A stretch of DNA of 64,000 nt, taken from the NCBI GenBank assembly GCA_019753235.1, contig JAIELF010000034.1:39711-103710 (forward strand). Direction: 5' to 3'. Position numbers and translations under genes: made by a program. Every line of letters starts with the position of its first letter. The first letter of the stretch is position 1. The DNA comes from a bacterium (GTDB lineage: Bacteria; Planctomycetota; Planctomycetia; Kolteriales; Kolteriaceae). This document shows, in pieces, positions 34,120 through 42,524 of this stretch. A model generated the notes under the pieces. The model worked only from the letters and a program-made list of their open reading frames with translations, was not told where the DNA came from and made no database searches.

Positions 34120-35559
34120 ATGTCGACACAGCGTCTCCGGGCGTGGGTTTATCTAGGGACGGTCTTAACCAGCGTGCCGACCTGGGGGGGATTGCCCACA
34201 CCGGCCGGCGAGAAGGTCACGTTCCATAAGGATGTTGCCCCGATCCTTTATCAGCACTGTGCGACGTGCCATCGCGAGGGAGAGGTCGCCCCGTTCTCGC
34301 TTCTGACGTATCAGGATGCCGCCAAGAGAGCGGAGTGGCTGGCGGAGAATGTTTCCCAGCGCCGAATGCCTCCCTGGAAAGCGGAGCAGGATTTCGGGCA
34401 TTTTCAGGGGGAGCGTAGGCTGACGCCGGCCGAGATCGACACGCTTGTTCGTTGGTCGAAGAACGGAGCCCCCGAAGGAGACGCCAAAGATGCCCCGCCA
34501 ACGCCGACGTTTGCGTCGGGATGGGGACTGGGCGAGCCAGACTTGATTCTCGAAGCGCCGCACGATGTCGCGGTGCCAGCCGACGGGCCAGACATCTTTC
34601 ACCATTGGATCATTGATCTGAAAGAGGCAGCGGGTCGAGAAGTGTCGGCCGTCGAGTTCCGTCCTGGCAACCCGCGCGTCGTGCATCACGCCGTGGTCCT
34701 TCTTGACCCATCCGGCTTGGGCCGATCGAAGGATGCTCTCACCCCGGAGCCTGGATATCTAACGACAGGCGGGCCAGGGGTTTCTCTGTCGGGGATCATG
34801 ACGATCTGGGCTCCTGGAGTTGCTGCTCGGCATCTGCCCGAGCATGTCGCCATCGCGATGCCCGAAAAGGGTGATATCGTCGTTCAACTCCATTTGCATC
34901 CGTCGGGCAAAGCCGAGACCGACCGATCCAGGATTGGGATCTACTTTTCGAAGAAGCCGGCCGAGCGACACATCATGAGCCGTCCCTTCTTGTTTGGCCC
35001 GGTCACCATCGACCTACCGGCGGGGAATAAGAATTATCCGGTGGAAACGTCGCTGAAACTCCCCGTGGATCTTTGGCTGACCGCGGTGCTGCCCCACATG
35101 CACTTACTCGGCAAAGAAATGAAGGTGACCGCGACGTTGGCCGATGGCAAAGATGTTCCGCTGATCTGGATTCGCGACTGGGACTTCAATTGGCAAGATC
35201 AGTACGTCTACCGCGAACCGGTCCATCTCCCCGCGGGGACGGTGGTGAAGGTTTCCGCCACGTACGATAATTCGGCGGACAATCCTGCCAATCCTCGTCA
35301 GCCCCCCGGAAGAGTTCTCTTTGGCGAGGAAACGAATGACGAGATGTGCTTGGCTATTTTTCAGGCGTACGCACAAAAGCCAGAAGATGCAGAGCGAGTC
35401 CGGAGATCGATCATTGCCAACGTGGCTCAGCAGTTACACGATCCGACGGTCGCAAGTGATGTGAAGAAGAATCTGCTCGGTCATCTTCGCGAAATCGGCC
35501 AGGCCGAGCTTCAAAGCGAACTCCGTCAACGATTAACCAGCGTTCTCCAGCGAAAATAA
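34120..35559 (+). CDS. Secreted c-type heme - PHM-like copper monooxygenase protein
   Basis: A 479-residue exported protein with a signal peptide (~1-23), a heme c domain (~30-125; CATCH at 47-51, RRMPPWKA) and a Cu type II monooxygenase-like region (~150-420; paired His in NPRVVHHAVVLL, His-Met-His in VLPHMHLLGKEM, and DWDFNWQDQYVYREP). It lacks the redoxin domain of the related protein at 23282-25042 but aligns along the rest. The C-terminal ~55 residues are a helical tail. Start 34120 has AAGGAG upstream. The substrate is unknown; electrons would come from a periplasmic donor through the heme. It stands alone, followed by an inverted-repeat-rich gap. Confidence 0.83.
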   Translation: MSTQRLRAWVYLGTVLTSVPTWGGLPTPAGEKVTFHKDVAPILYQHCATCHREGEVAPFSLLTYQDAAKRAEWLAENVSQRRMPPWKAEQDFGHFQGERRLTPAEIDTLVRWSKNGAPEGDAKDAPPTPTFASGWGLGEPDLILEAPHDVAVPADGPDIFHHWIIDLKEAAGREVSAVEFRPGNPRVVHHAVVLLDPSGLGRSKDALTPEPGYLTTGGPGVSLSGIMTIWAPGVAARHLPEHVAIAMPEKGDIVVQLHLHPSGKAETDRSRIGIYFSKKPAERHIMSRPFLFGPVTIDLPAGNKNYPVETSLKLPVDLWLTAVLPHMHLLGKEMKVTATLADGKDVPLIWIRDWDFNWQDQYVYREPVHLPAGTVVKVSATYDNSADNPANPRQPPGRVLFGEETNDEMCLAIFQAYAQKPEDAERVRRSIIANVAQQLHDPTVASDVKKNLLGHLREIGQAELQSELRQRLTSVLQRK

Positions 35560-35719
35560 GGCTCGATTGTTTCAACTGTTCCCGATGTCAGAGCCTTAGA
35601 ACATCGACAAAGCCGTGATGGGGCCAAGGCTAGCCGACATGATGTCGGCCGGGCGTTGAGACAAAGGTCGACTTCTCGGATACGACCTGCCTCTCGACGA
35701 GAGGAACCTCGCCGAGAAG
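35557..35719. repeat. Cluster of four inverted repeats between converging genes
   Basis: Four perfect dyads in 163 bases: TAAGGCTC (35557-35564, containing the stop codon) with GAGCCTTA (35591-35598); GCCGACAT-g-ATGTCGGC (35633-35649); CTTCTCGG (35672-35679) with CCGAGAAG (35712-35719); and, nested in the last, CCTCTCG-a-CGAGAGG (35690-35704). The first may end transcription of the heme-copper gene, although no T-tract follows. The others could form an RNA or protein-binding structure. Confidence 0.7.
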
Positions 35720-35753
35720 CATGCGAATCGCTTTTACGCGATCGAAGACCGTT

Positions 35754-36803
35754 TTAAGATCCGCTGGACCGCCGTCGGGCGAACAGTCCCATTCCCACCA
35801 TGGCAGCGGAAACAAGGATCCAAGAGTGGGCCTCGGGAATGGCGAAAGCCTCTAAGTTGAGGGCAGCATTCTGGGCGCCCAGGAATTCCCCAACTGCCGT
35901 CGGATCATCTGCCGGATCCTCGATCAGTGCTTCCCCTTCCGGATCGTACGGGCCTGTGTAGGCATAGAACTCATAGCGGCGGGTAATCGATTCGGAATTG
36001 TTGCCCAACTCGTTCAGCCCACTGTCGAGTTCCTCCATCCCCCCTTTTCCCGCTTGGAGAAGCTGCCATTCCACTTCGACCTCTGCAGGATCAGAGCTAT
36101 CGGGAACCCGCGGATTGCCGGGCAAAAGTTGATTCAACTCCATCGGGTCCGGCGACTCCGTCACGAAAACCTTGACCCAGATTGCTTCGCCAAAAAGGGC
36201 TCCGGGTTGCTCGATGGGAAGCGCGGGGATCACCGCTTGCACCGCGGGTGCGGCACCGGGAACCACAGGAGGAGCGACGTTCCATGTCGGTGCGGGGATG
36301 CTGACGTTGGTCCCGGTTGGATTCAGATTCCCGGACGCGTCGCCGAGCAACCAGCGGTAGATGGTGTTGGTCGGATTGCCGTTGAACGCGATGCCGAAAT
36401 GCTCTCCCCCCAACGTTTCATAATTGGGGTCGCCGCCGTAGGCCGGGTAGAACGCCTGGTGCCCCCCTTGCGGAAACGGCCCACTGGGAACCGGGGTCCC
36501 CGTTGCCCAACCCGAAGGGCCGAAACCGCTCGCGTAACGGATCAGTGTGCCGGTCGGCGTTGGGATGATCGTCGGATCGCCATAGCGGATGTAAGGATTG
36601 CCAAACGTCCCGAAGATGTCCGACGGATTGAGGCCCTCGAGTTCAATTTCGAATCCATGGCAGACCTCGCCAGTATCGTTGACTACATCGAAGTTCGACA
36701 GACTCCCAAAGATCGGCGAAGCAGAAAGCGGGGCAGTGAAGATAAGGGAAAACATTGCCGGAAACCAAAAACGTTTGCAGACGACGGATGTCGCAAAACG
36801 CAT
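35754..36803 (-). CDS. Secreted protein with PEP-CTERM-like sorting signal
   Basis: A 349-residue exported protein with a signal peptide (~1-28, FPAMFSLIFTAPLSAS). The C-terminal end has the tripartite exosortase-type layout: IPEAHSW, a hydrophobic segment ILVSAAMVGMGLF, and ARRRSSGS. The canonical PEP is PEA here. The middle is a beta-rich region of unknown function (GFEIELEGLNPSDIFGTF, PYIRYGDPT, RYEFYAYTGPYDPEGEALI). Anchoring by an exosortase/EpsH system and export to the cell surface or polysaccharide are known for this signal class. No exosortase gene is in the window. AAAGGG precedes the ATG. Confidence 0.82.
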   Translation of the reverse strand: MRFATSVVCKRFWFPAMFSLIFTAPLSASPIFGSLSNFDVVNDTGEVCHGFEIELEGLNPSDIFGTFGNPYIRYGDPTIIPTPTGTLIRYASGFGPSGWATGTPVPSGPFPQGGHQAFYPAYGGDPNYETLGGEHFGIAFNGNPTNTIYRWLLGDASGNLNPTGTNVSIPAPTWNVAPPVVPGAAPAVQAVIPALPIEQPGALFGEAIWVKVFVTESPDPMELNQLLPGNPRVPDSSDPAEVEVEWQLLQAGKGGMEELDSGLNELGNNSESITRRYEFYAYTGPYDPEGEALIEDPADDPTAVGEFLGAQNAALNLEAFAIPEAHSWILVSAAMVGMGLFARRRSSGS

Positions 36804-37412
36804 GAGAAAACCCTTTCAGCAAGTGGCATGCTCCAGACGAGGTCCTGGACGGAAACCCCCCTGGCAAGCAGGCTCCACGGTTGGATGAGAGACCGGTTTC
36901 AACAAAACGCGGCGAGCAATCAAAAGGATAGCATCAATACTAGATCTTTTCATCCATATTCTGTTCCAAAATTCGAGGACCTTTCTCTGTCCCTCGGCCG
37001 AGCCAAGCGGGGCCGGCTTTCCAGCGGCACGACTTGAGGAGCTGTCCGCGATGCTGTTCTACAAGGCCGCTGGGTTCGTGATCTGCTGCGGGTAGCGACG
37101 CAGCAGACGGGCAACCCGGCTCGTCCGTTTCGGGTCATGCTCACTGTTTCGGTCCCTAACCCTTCTTTGATGGATACTGTCCGCAAGCAAGTCTGGACGT
37201 TGATGACATGGATCTAAAGAGAAGGATGACATTCGAGGGTCGATGGGCTGCCTTTTGGGCCAGCAGTTGGGGACACTCGAATCCGACAGAACACGAGCAC
37301 AAAAACTTTCGACACCTGCTGGGCACGGACGGTGTTTGAAATAGGGTGGCGAAGCAAGACCATCCTCGTCGCTCCTCTCCACCTCCTGGGACAACCACGT
37401 CGAGAGGTTAAC
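36804..37412. other. 609-base intergenic region with a hairpin, upstream of ABC exporter
   Basis: Between divergent PEP-CTERM-like and HlyD/DevB-like genes. CTGCTGCG (37083-37090) and CGCAGCAG (37099-37106) form a perfect 8-bp stem with an 8-base loop, without T-tract. A CTCGGCCGAG palindrome lies at 36993-37002. Open frames crossing the region have no ribosome-binding site or recognisable protein features. It most likely contains promoters and a long leader for the exporter operon. Confidence 0.5.
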
Positions 37413-38495
37413 ATGCCCCAAAGGACATACACGAGCGCTCGCCCCGTCGTATCCCTTAACCTGACGCCGCGTATTCTCGGGATCCTCGGGTCAGCCGCCC
37501 TGCTCGCCGTGGGAGTTCTCTACGCGTTTGCAATTCGTCCCGGAACCGGGGACTTGGCCCCGCCCGGTCCAGTTAAACTGATCGGCGTCAGTGCCTGGGG
37601 TCGGTTATCGCCTAGCAGCGAAGTCATCTCATTGGTCCCCGCCGCGAATTCTGACGGGGCTCGCGTCGAGTCTCTTCTTGTGCAAGAGGGTGACGAAGTA
37701 ACAGCGGGGCAGCCCGTGGCGATCCTTGCCACGAGCGCTCGCCGCGAGGCCGCGCTTCGCGAAAGTCAGGCCCGACTCGAAGTTGCACGTGCTCGACTCG
37801 AACAAGTCAAACAGGGCTCCGAACGAAACGATATCAGAGCACAAGAGTCGGTCGTCAGACGCCTTGAATTCGATCTCGACAACACGCGCCGACAGTTTCA
37901 TCGCATTGATGGGCTCTTCAAGAGAGGAGCCTCTACCGACGAGGAGCGGGACAATTCCGAATGGAAGCTTCGACAGAACGAGTCTCTCCTCGACCAGTCG
38001 CGCGCTCAGCTTGATCGTTTGAAGGTCGTTCGCCCTGCCGACCTGCTGGTGGCCGAGGCGGAAGTCGCCCAGGCACAAGCTGCCGTTCGCGTGGCCGAGG
38101 AAGACCTCGCCGCCACCAAGGTCTCTTCCCCTTTCGGTGGCGTTGTCCTTCGCATCCATACCCGACCAGGTCAGCGAATCGCCGAGGAGGGAATTGTTGA
38201 TCTGGGCGCTACGCAAGAGATGCACGCGGTGGCCGAGGTCTATGAAGAAGATATCGGTCGAGTTCGAACTGGAATGAAAGCGACCGTGCGAGTTCCTGGG
38301 CTCGATTGGCAAGGGACGGGCGAAGTGATTTCGATGTCGCGCGTGGTCAGTCGCAAGGTGATTTTCAGCAATGATCCCGTGGCGGACACCGACGCGCGGG
38401 TTGTCGAAACGCGGATTCGGCTTCAACCTGACGACAGTAAGAAGGTCTCTCTTCTCTCGAATGCGCGCGTGGAAGTTGTCATTGACGCTCCATGA
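37413..38495 (+). CDS. HlyD/DevB-type periplasmic adaptor of an ABC exporter
   Basis: A 360-residue membrane-fusion protein. One N-terminal membrane segment (residues ~17-38, ILGILGSAALLAVGVLYAFAI) is followed by a split lipoyl domain, a long coiled-coil hairpin (~105-210: REAALRESQARLEVARARLEQ through LVAEAEVAQAQAAVRVAEEDL) and beta-barrel parts (SSPFGGVVLRIHTRPGQRI, RVRTGMKATVRVPGL). It links an inner-membrane ABC exporter to the outer membrane. The start ATG has GAGAGG upstream. It is followed by DevC-like permease and DevA-like ATPase genes with gaps of 42 and 15 bases, an operon of the DevBCA/MacAB-like type. No TolC gene is present in the window. Confidence 0.88.
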   Translation: MPQRTYTSARPVVSLNLTPRILGILGSAALLAVGVLYAFAIRPGTGDLAPPGPVKLIGVSAWGRLSPSSEVISLVPAANSDGARVESLLVQEGDEVTAGQPVAILATSARREAALRESQARLEVARARLEQVKQGSERNDIRAQESVVRRLEFDLDNTRRQFHRIDGLFKRGASTDEERDNSEWKLRQNESLLDQSRAQLDRLKVVRPADLLVAEAEVAQAQAAVRVAEEDLAATKVSSPFGGVVLRIHTRPGQRIAEEGIVDLGATQEMHAVAEVYEEDIGRVRTGMKATVRVPGLDWQGTGEVISMSRVVSRKVIFSNDPVADTDARVVETRIRLQPDDSKKVSLLSNARVEVVIDAP

Positions 38496-38537
38496 TCGGA
38501 CGGATTTGATAACGGGCGAAGAATAGGAACACCTGCA

Positions 38538-39701
38538 GTGTGGGCAAAGAGTCGATACCTTCCATTGGCCTGGCTTCAATTGAGATACCATCGAGGCCGA
38601 CTGATGGCGGCCATCGTGGGGGTCATCTTTGCCGACCTGTTGATGTGGATGCAGCTCGGATTCTTAAACGCCCTCTTCGACAGTGCGCTGGTCCTCCCCC
38701 GGAGTCTACGCGGAGACCTCGTTGTCTACAGCCCACTCCTCAAGGCGATGCAAGCGACCGAATCTTTCCCACGTCGGCTTCTGCAGCGAGCCAAGGGACA
38801 CCCTGACGTCGAAGCGATTCGCCCTCTCTACGTCGGGCGGTCACAATGGCGAAGTGAAACCGATGGCCAGCGATGGAACATTGCCGTTTATGGTGTCGAT
38901 CCAGCAGACCCCGCCCTGTTGGCGCCCGGCGTGAAAGAATTCAGCAAAGAGCTCAGGCAACCAGATTCATTCCTCTTCGACGAAGGTTCTCGGCCCGAGT
39001 TCGGGCCCATCTCGGACCAATGGCGAAGCGGCCAATCGGTGCTGGCCGAGGTCAACAAACGAACCATCGAAATCGTGGGTCTGACGCGGATCGGTGTCAG
39101 CTTTCAGACCGATGGAAACCTCATCACCTCGCCGACAAACTTCCAAAGACTCTTCAATCAGAATTCGCCCGCGAGGATCGATCTAGGGGTCGTCAGCGTG
39201 CGGCCGGGCAGCGACATTCAAGCAGTCAAGAGAGACTTGAGTACGTTCTTCGGCAATGAAATGAAAGTTGCCACTTGCCAAGAGTTTGTCGCCCGAGAAA
39301 CGGATTTCATGCGGAGGAGAACGCCGATCACTTTCGTTTTCACATTAGGAACCGCAGTCGGGTTTCTTGTTGGCTTTGCGATCGTCTATCAGATCCTCTT
39401 CACCGACGTCAGTAATAACTTGCCACAATACGCCACGCTCAAGGCGATGGGCTACACGAACAATTACCTTCGACAAGTGGTCGTGCAAGAGTCTCTCATT
39501 TTGTCCGCCATCGGGTATGTTTTCGGCACGATGCTAGCGACCGGTCTTTATGCCCTTGCGCGATGGGCAACCAAGCTTCCCATGACCATCACGCCTGATC
39601 GCGCTGCTCTCATCTTTGCTTTGACGCTGTCGATGTGTTTGATTTCTGGAATGCTCGCTATGCGAAAGCTCGAGCAGGCCGACCCAGCGGAAGTATTCTG
39701 A
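38538..39701 (+). CDS. DevC-like ABC exporter permease
   Basis: A 387-residue inner-membrane permease of the FtsX/MacB-like fold, DevC subgroup. One membrane segment lies near the N-terminus (~22-46, LMAAIVGVIFADLLMWMQLGFL), then a ~210-residue periplasmic domain, then three segments in the last 130 residues (TFVFTLGTAVGFLVGFAIVYQIL; ESLILSAIGYVFGTMLATGLYA; LIFALTLSMCLISGMLA). ATLKAMGYTNNYLRQVVVQES is the conserved coupling-region motif contacting the ATPase. The start is GTG with AGGA 10 bases upstream. It is in operon with the adaptor before and the ATPase after. Confidence 0.88.
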   Translation: MWAKSRYLPLAWLQLRYHRGRLMAAIVGVIFADLLMWMQLGFLNALFDSALVLPRSLRGDLVVYSPLLKAMQATESFPRRLLQRAKGHPDVEAIRPLYVGRSQWRSETDGQRWNIAVYGVDPADPALLAPGVKEFSKELRQPDSFLFDEGSRPEFGPISDQWRSGQSVLAEVNKRTIEIVGLTRIGVSFQTDGNLITSPTNFQRLFNQNSPARIDLGVVSVRPGSDIQAVKRDLSTFFGNEMKVATCQEFVARETDFMRRRTPITFVFTLGTAVGFLVGFAIVYQILFTDVSNNLPQYATLKAMGYTNNYLRQVVVQESLILSAIGYVFGTMLATGLYALARWATKLPMTITPDRAALIFALTLSMCLISGMLAMRKLEQADPAEVF

Positions 39702-39716
39702 ACCGAGGAGAATCGC

Positions 39717-40400
39717 TTGGTTGCTTCGTCTCTTCCGCTTGTTGATGTAAGGCAGCTGAACTTCTCTTACGGAAAGGGAAGCGAAGCCCGACAAGTCTTA
39801 TTCGATGTCGATCTCACGATCGAGCCGGGCCAAGTCGTGTTCGTCACCGGTCCCTCTGGCTGCGGAAAGACAACTCTGCTTTCACTGATCGGGGGATTGC
39901 GAACTGCCCACGATGGGCACCTTCAAACGCTCGGCATCAATCTCATCAATGCCTCCACCTCGCTTCAGAACAGCGTCCGCCGACAGATTGGATTTGTTTT
40001 TCAGCTCCACAACCTGCTGGATTTCCTGACGGCGCGACAGAACGTGCGAATGTCGCTGCAGCTGATCCCAGATCTATCTCCCGAAGAAATGGATTGCCGG
40101 GCGGGAGTTCTCTTGGAAAAGGTCGGCCTGCAAGGACGAGAGGATGCGTATCCTTCGCAGCTTTCGGGGGGTCAACGACAGAGAGTCTCGATTGCCCGGG
40201 CACTCGCGCATCAACCTCGTTTGATTCTGGCCGACGAACCGACCTCGGCCCTTGATGGAAAGACCGGCCGAGAGATCGTTCTTCTCATGAATGAGCTCGC
40301 TCGAACGCAGAGCTGTTCGGTCTTGATGGTCACGCATGATCACCGCATCACGGATATCGCCGACCGGATCATTGCCATGGACGACGGTCGCATTAATTAG
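39717..40400 (+). CDS. DevA-like ABC exporter ATPase
   Basis: A 227-residue ABC ATPase of the MacB/LolD/DevA type. Walker A GPSGCGKTT is at 45-53, the signature LSGGQRQRVSIARAL near 150, Walker B LILADEPTSALDG near 170, and the H-loop His in VMVTHDHRI. The Q-loop is in GFVFQLHNLLDFL. The start is TTG at 39717 with GAGGAG upstream, so translation may be tuned lower than an ATG start. It energises the DevC-like permease encoded 15 bases upstream; by analogy with DevBCA the cargo may be a glycolipid or other hydrophobic compound, but MacAB-like drug or peptide export is also possible. Confidence 0.93.
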   Translation: MVASSLPLVDVRQLNFSYGKGSEARQVLFDVDLTIEPGQVVFVTGPSGCGKTTLLSLIGGLRTAHDGHLQTLGINLINASTSLQNSVRRQIGFVFQLHNLLDFLTARQNVRMSLQLIPDLSPEEMDCRAGVLLEKVGLQGREDAYPSQLSGGQRQRVSIARALAHQPRLILADEPTSALDGKTGREIVLLMNELARTQSCSVLMVTHDHRITDIADRIIAMDDGRIN

Positions 40401-40902
40401 TTCATCCTCCTCACGCTCAGAAAAGGGAGACTTTTGCGGGCGAGTCTGCTCCGTGGGTCGGATTGCCGAGGGCTTTGCCTTCAAGAAGATCCGTAACCCT
40501 CTTCGCGAAAAGTTCACCAACAATCGCCGCCAGGGGATTCGTAAAAGTGGGTGAGGGGCGCGGCAGCCCCATCGGCTATTCTTTTCCCCTGCGGCGATGG
40601 GAAGAACGGAGACTCCATCGCAGACATGTCCTTGGGGCGATTTTTCGTTTTTCTGACAGCGACACGGGTTCCCAGGTTCGTCATTTGCCGAGATTGGTCA
40701 AAACGTCTCTGCGACCTGTTGACAACACCGCGCCAGAACCAAGGATGTTCAAGAGGAGGCGTTCGCTTGGACCGACATTCATGGTGCCAAAAAAGCAATG
40801 GGCCGGGATGTCCATCCATTCGCATGACGCGGACTCTTTGTGAGCTATCATTTTGGATATCGGTCAATCGAGCGTCTTGTCAACGAGAGCGGCAGTGAAC
40901 TC
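40401..40902. other. 502-base intergenic region
   Basis: Between the exporter operon and the metallophosphoesterase gene. CCCATCG and CGATGGG near 40568-40602 form a small dyad. Open frames in it (e.g. around 40463-40843) are Arg/Ser-rich shadows without ribosome-binding sites, and I do not support them as genes. Confidence 0.35.
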
Positions 40903-41832
40903 ATGGCGGTTGGCGAAGCAAGCATGACGAACCCTCTTGAGCAGGGTGGGCAGGCAAGCTTGACCCGTTGGTCTCGCCGACGATGGCTGTGGACCGGCGC
41001 CGGGTTCCTCGGCGCGGGCTCGATCGGGCTGGCGACTTATGCCTGTGGCATCGAACCGCACGCTGTTCAAGTCGTCCGTCGGTCCATGCCGATCGTCGGC
41101 TTGCCTGAGGCTCTTCAGGGGAAAGTTCTCGCGCAGATCAGTGACTTGCACATTGGCAAGCGTGTTGATCCCGTTTACTTGGCTCGCGCCCTGCAGATGA
41201 CCAGCGATCTCAGTCCCGACATTCTGGTCCTGACGGGCGATATCGTTCATGGGAATGATGGTCTGCATTTGGACGAAGCGATAGGTTTGATTCGATCCCA
41301 TCTGTCGATGGATCGCCTTGCCACGATCGCCATTTTAGGGAATCACGATTACGGTGCTCATTTTCGCGACAAGCGCGTGGCCGACCGATTGAGCGGGAAG
41401 CTTCGCGAGATTGGTTTTCAGGTTTTGCGCGACGAGGCAACCGATGTCGCGGGCATGACGATGGCAGGCTTGGATGATCGTTGGGGATCGAATTGGAATG
41501 CTTCTCGATCCGCTTCTGTCATCCGCGAGCGTCGCCCGTCGATTGTGTTGGCCCACAATCCCGACTGTTGTGACGAATTGATCTGGGGTGATTATCAGGG
41601 ATGGATTCTTTCAGGGCACACGCATGGCGGACAGTGTAAGCCCCCGTTTCTTCCGCCGCCCCTTTTGCCTGTGAAGAATAAACGATACACGTCGGGCTAC
41701 TTCGAACTCTCGGGCGGGAGGCACCTTTACGTTAACCCTGCCCTAGGGTATTTGCATCGCGTTCGGTTTCTGGTCCCACCCGAGATAACCCTCTTCACAC
41801 TGGAATCGGTCCCTACCAAGTCGGCGACATAG
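40903..41832 (+). CDS. Tat-exported calcineurin-like metallophosphoesterase
   Basis: A 309-residue metallophosphoesterase of the YkuE-like group. The N-terminus has a twin-arginine pattern, SRRRWLWTGAGFLGAGSIGL, then the catalytic domain with all five motifs: ISDLHIG, LTGDIVHG, LGNHDYG, VLAHNPD and SGHTHGGQ. These coordinate two metals and the phosphate. Related YkuE/YaeI-type proteins act on phospholipids or cell-wall phosphoesters at the membrane exterior; the substrate here is not evident. An upstream GTG at 40840 would add 21 residues; ATG 40903 is preferred because the Tat signal then sits near the N-terminus. It converges with a hypothetical gene. Confidence 0.87.
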   Translation: MAVGEASMTNPLEQGGQASLTRWSRRRWLWTGAGFLGAGSIGLATYACGIEPHAVQVVRRSMPIVGLPEALQGKVLAQISDLHIGKRVDPVYLARALQMTSDLSPDILVLTGDIVHGNDGLHLDEAIGLIRSHLSMDRLATIAILGNHDYGAHFRDKRVADRLSGKLREIGFQVLRDEATDVAGMTMAGLDDRWGSNWNASRSASVIRERRPSIVLAHNPDCCDELIWGDYQGWILSGHTHGGQCKPPFLPPPLLPVKNKRYTSGYFELSGGRHLYVNPALGYLHRVRFLVPPEITLFTLESVPTKSAT

Positions 41833-41861
41833 CCGAATTCATCCACCAAAGCATCAAGCGG

Positions 41862-42458
41862 TTATCGGCAACCGACCGCGGTGGCCCAGGGCTCTAAAAA
41901 CTGAAGGGCGAGTTTGTCGTCGAGTTGTCCTCGTTTGATCGTGCCAACCCACTCTCCCTGAAACTCGCAATGAAACTCGATGTCCATCCGCTGGCTTAAT
42001 TCGGCCAGCCGGCCGACAAGATAGTGACACTCTTCGTAATGCGCGCGATCGACCTCGGGCGGAAGCTCATGACGCCATTCTTCATGGGCCGAATACATCT
42101 CCAGCAATCCCCCCACCGTGAGCACGGCCAGGTTGGTTTCGGGATCAAGAACGTCTTCCTCTTGATGCACAAAATAGGGGGGATGAATCACCCATGGCCG
42201 ATCGTTCTCGAGTCGATCGATCATCTCTCCGATCTGTTCAATGATGGAATCGGTCGGCCGGTCGGCAACGTAGAACAGAAATGCATCGCGAGGATGCTGG
42301 GGATTCCAGTAAAAAACCACGTTACTTTCCTTGTTGCTGCGCTCCACTTCACGCTCTCCCCTATCGTACAAAAGGTAGAGAGTAGTTCCGTTGGCAGATG
42401 GAACATGCCCGCTTTCTATCGATGACTTTCTATCGATGAGAAACAGAGGTCGATCCAT
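41862..42458 (-). CDS. Hypothetical protein
   Basis: A 198-residue soluble protein I do not recognise. Aromatic and acidic residues are frequent (VVFYWNPQHPRDAFLFYVAD, PWVIHPPYFVHQEEDVLDPE) and His/Cys residues cluster near HYEECHYLVG and DIEFHCEFQGEW. No signal peptide or membrane segment is visible. The N-terminal coding region contains a 14-bp tandem duplication (42412-42439), which is not a multiple of three, so the true N-terminus could be different from that given; an ATG at 42458 is the first in frame. It is divergent from a lipase-like gene by 66 bases. Confidence 0.6.
   Translation of the reverse strand: MDRPLFLIDRKSSIESGHVPSANGTTLYLLYDRGEREVERSNKESNVVFYWNPQHPRDAFLFYVADRPTDSIIEQIGEMIDRLENDRPWVIHPPYFVHQEEDVLDPETNLAVLTVGGLLEMYSAHEEWRHELPPEVDRAHYEECHYLVGRLAELSQRMDIEFHCEFQGEWVGTIKRGQLDDKLALQFLEPWATAVGCR
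42412..42439. repeat. 14-bp tandem duplication near the 5' end of a hypothetical gene
   Basis: CTTTCTATCGATGA is present twice, head to tail, at 42412-42425 and 42426-42439. On the minus strand it lies inside the first ~20 codons of the hypothetical gene, so its 14-base length shifts frame relative to a single-copy allele. Confidence 0.9.
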
Positions 42459-42524
42459 GATTCCAGACCACTCAAAGGTCAACGATGGGCACGACGAGTG
42501 TTCCTCTCGTGAGGCGACGAGCTG

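Noticed and set aside
36054..37037. 327-codon plus-strand frame antisense to the PEP-CTERM-like gene
   Set aside because: Arg-rich, no known domain; the minus strand has a signal peptide and sorting signal.
40463..40843. Possible 126-residue protein between the exporter and the metallophosphoesterase
   Set aside because: No ribosome-binding site, Arg/Ser-rich, no recognised pattern.
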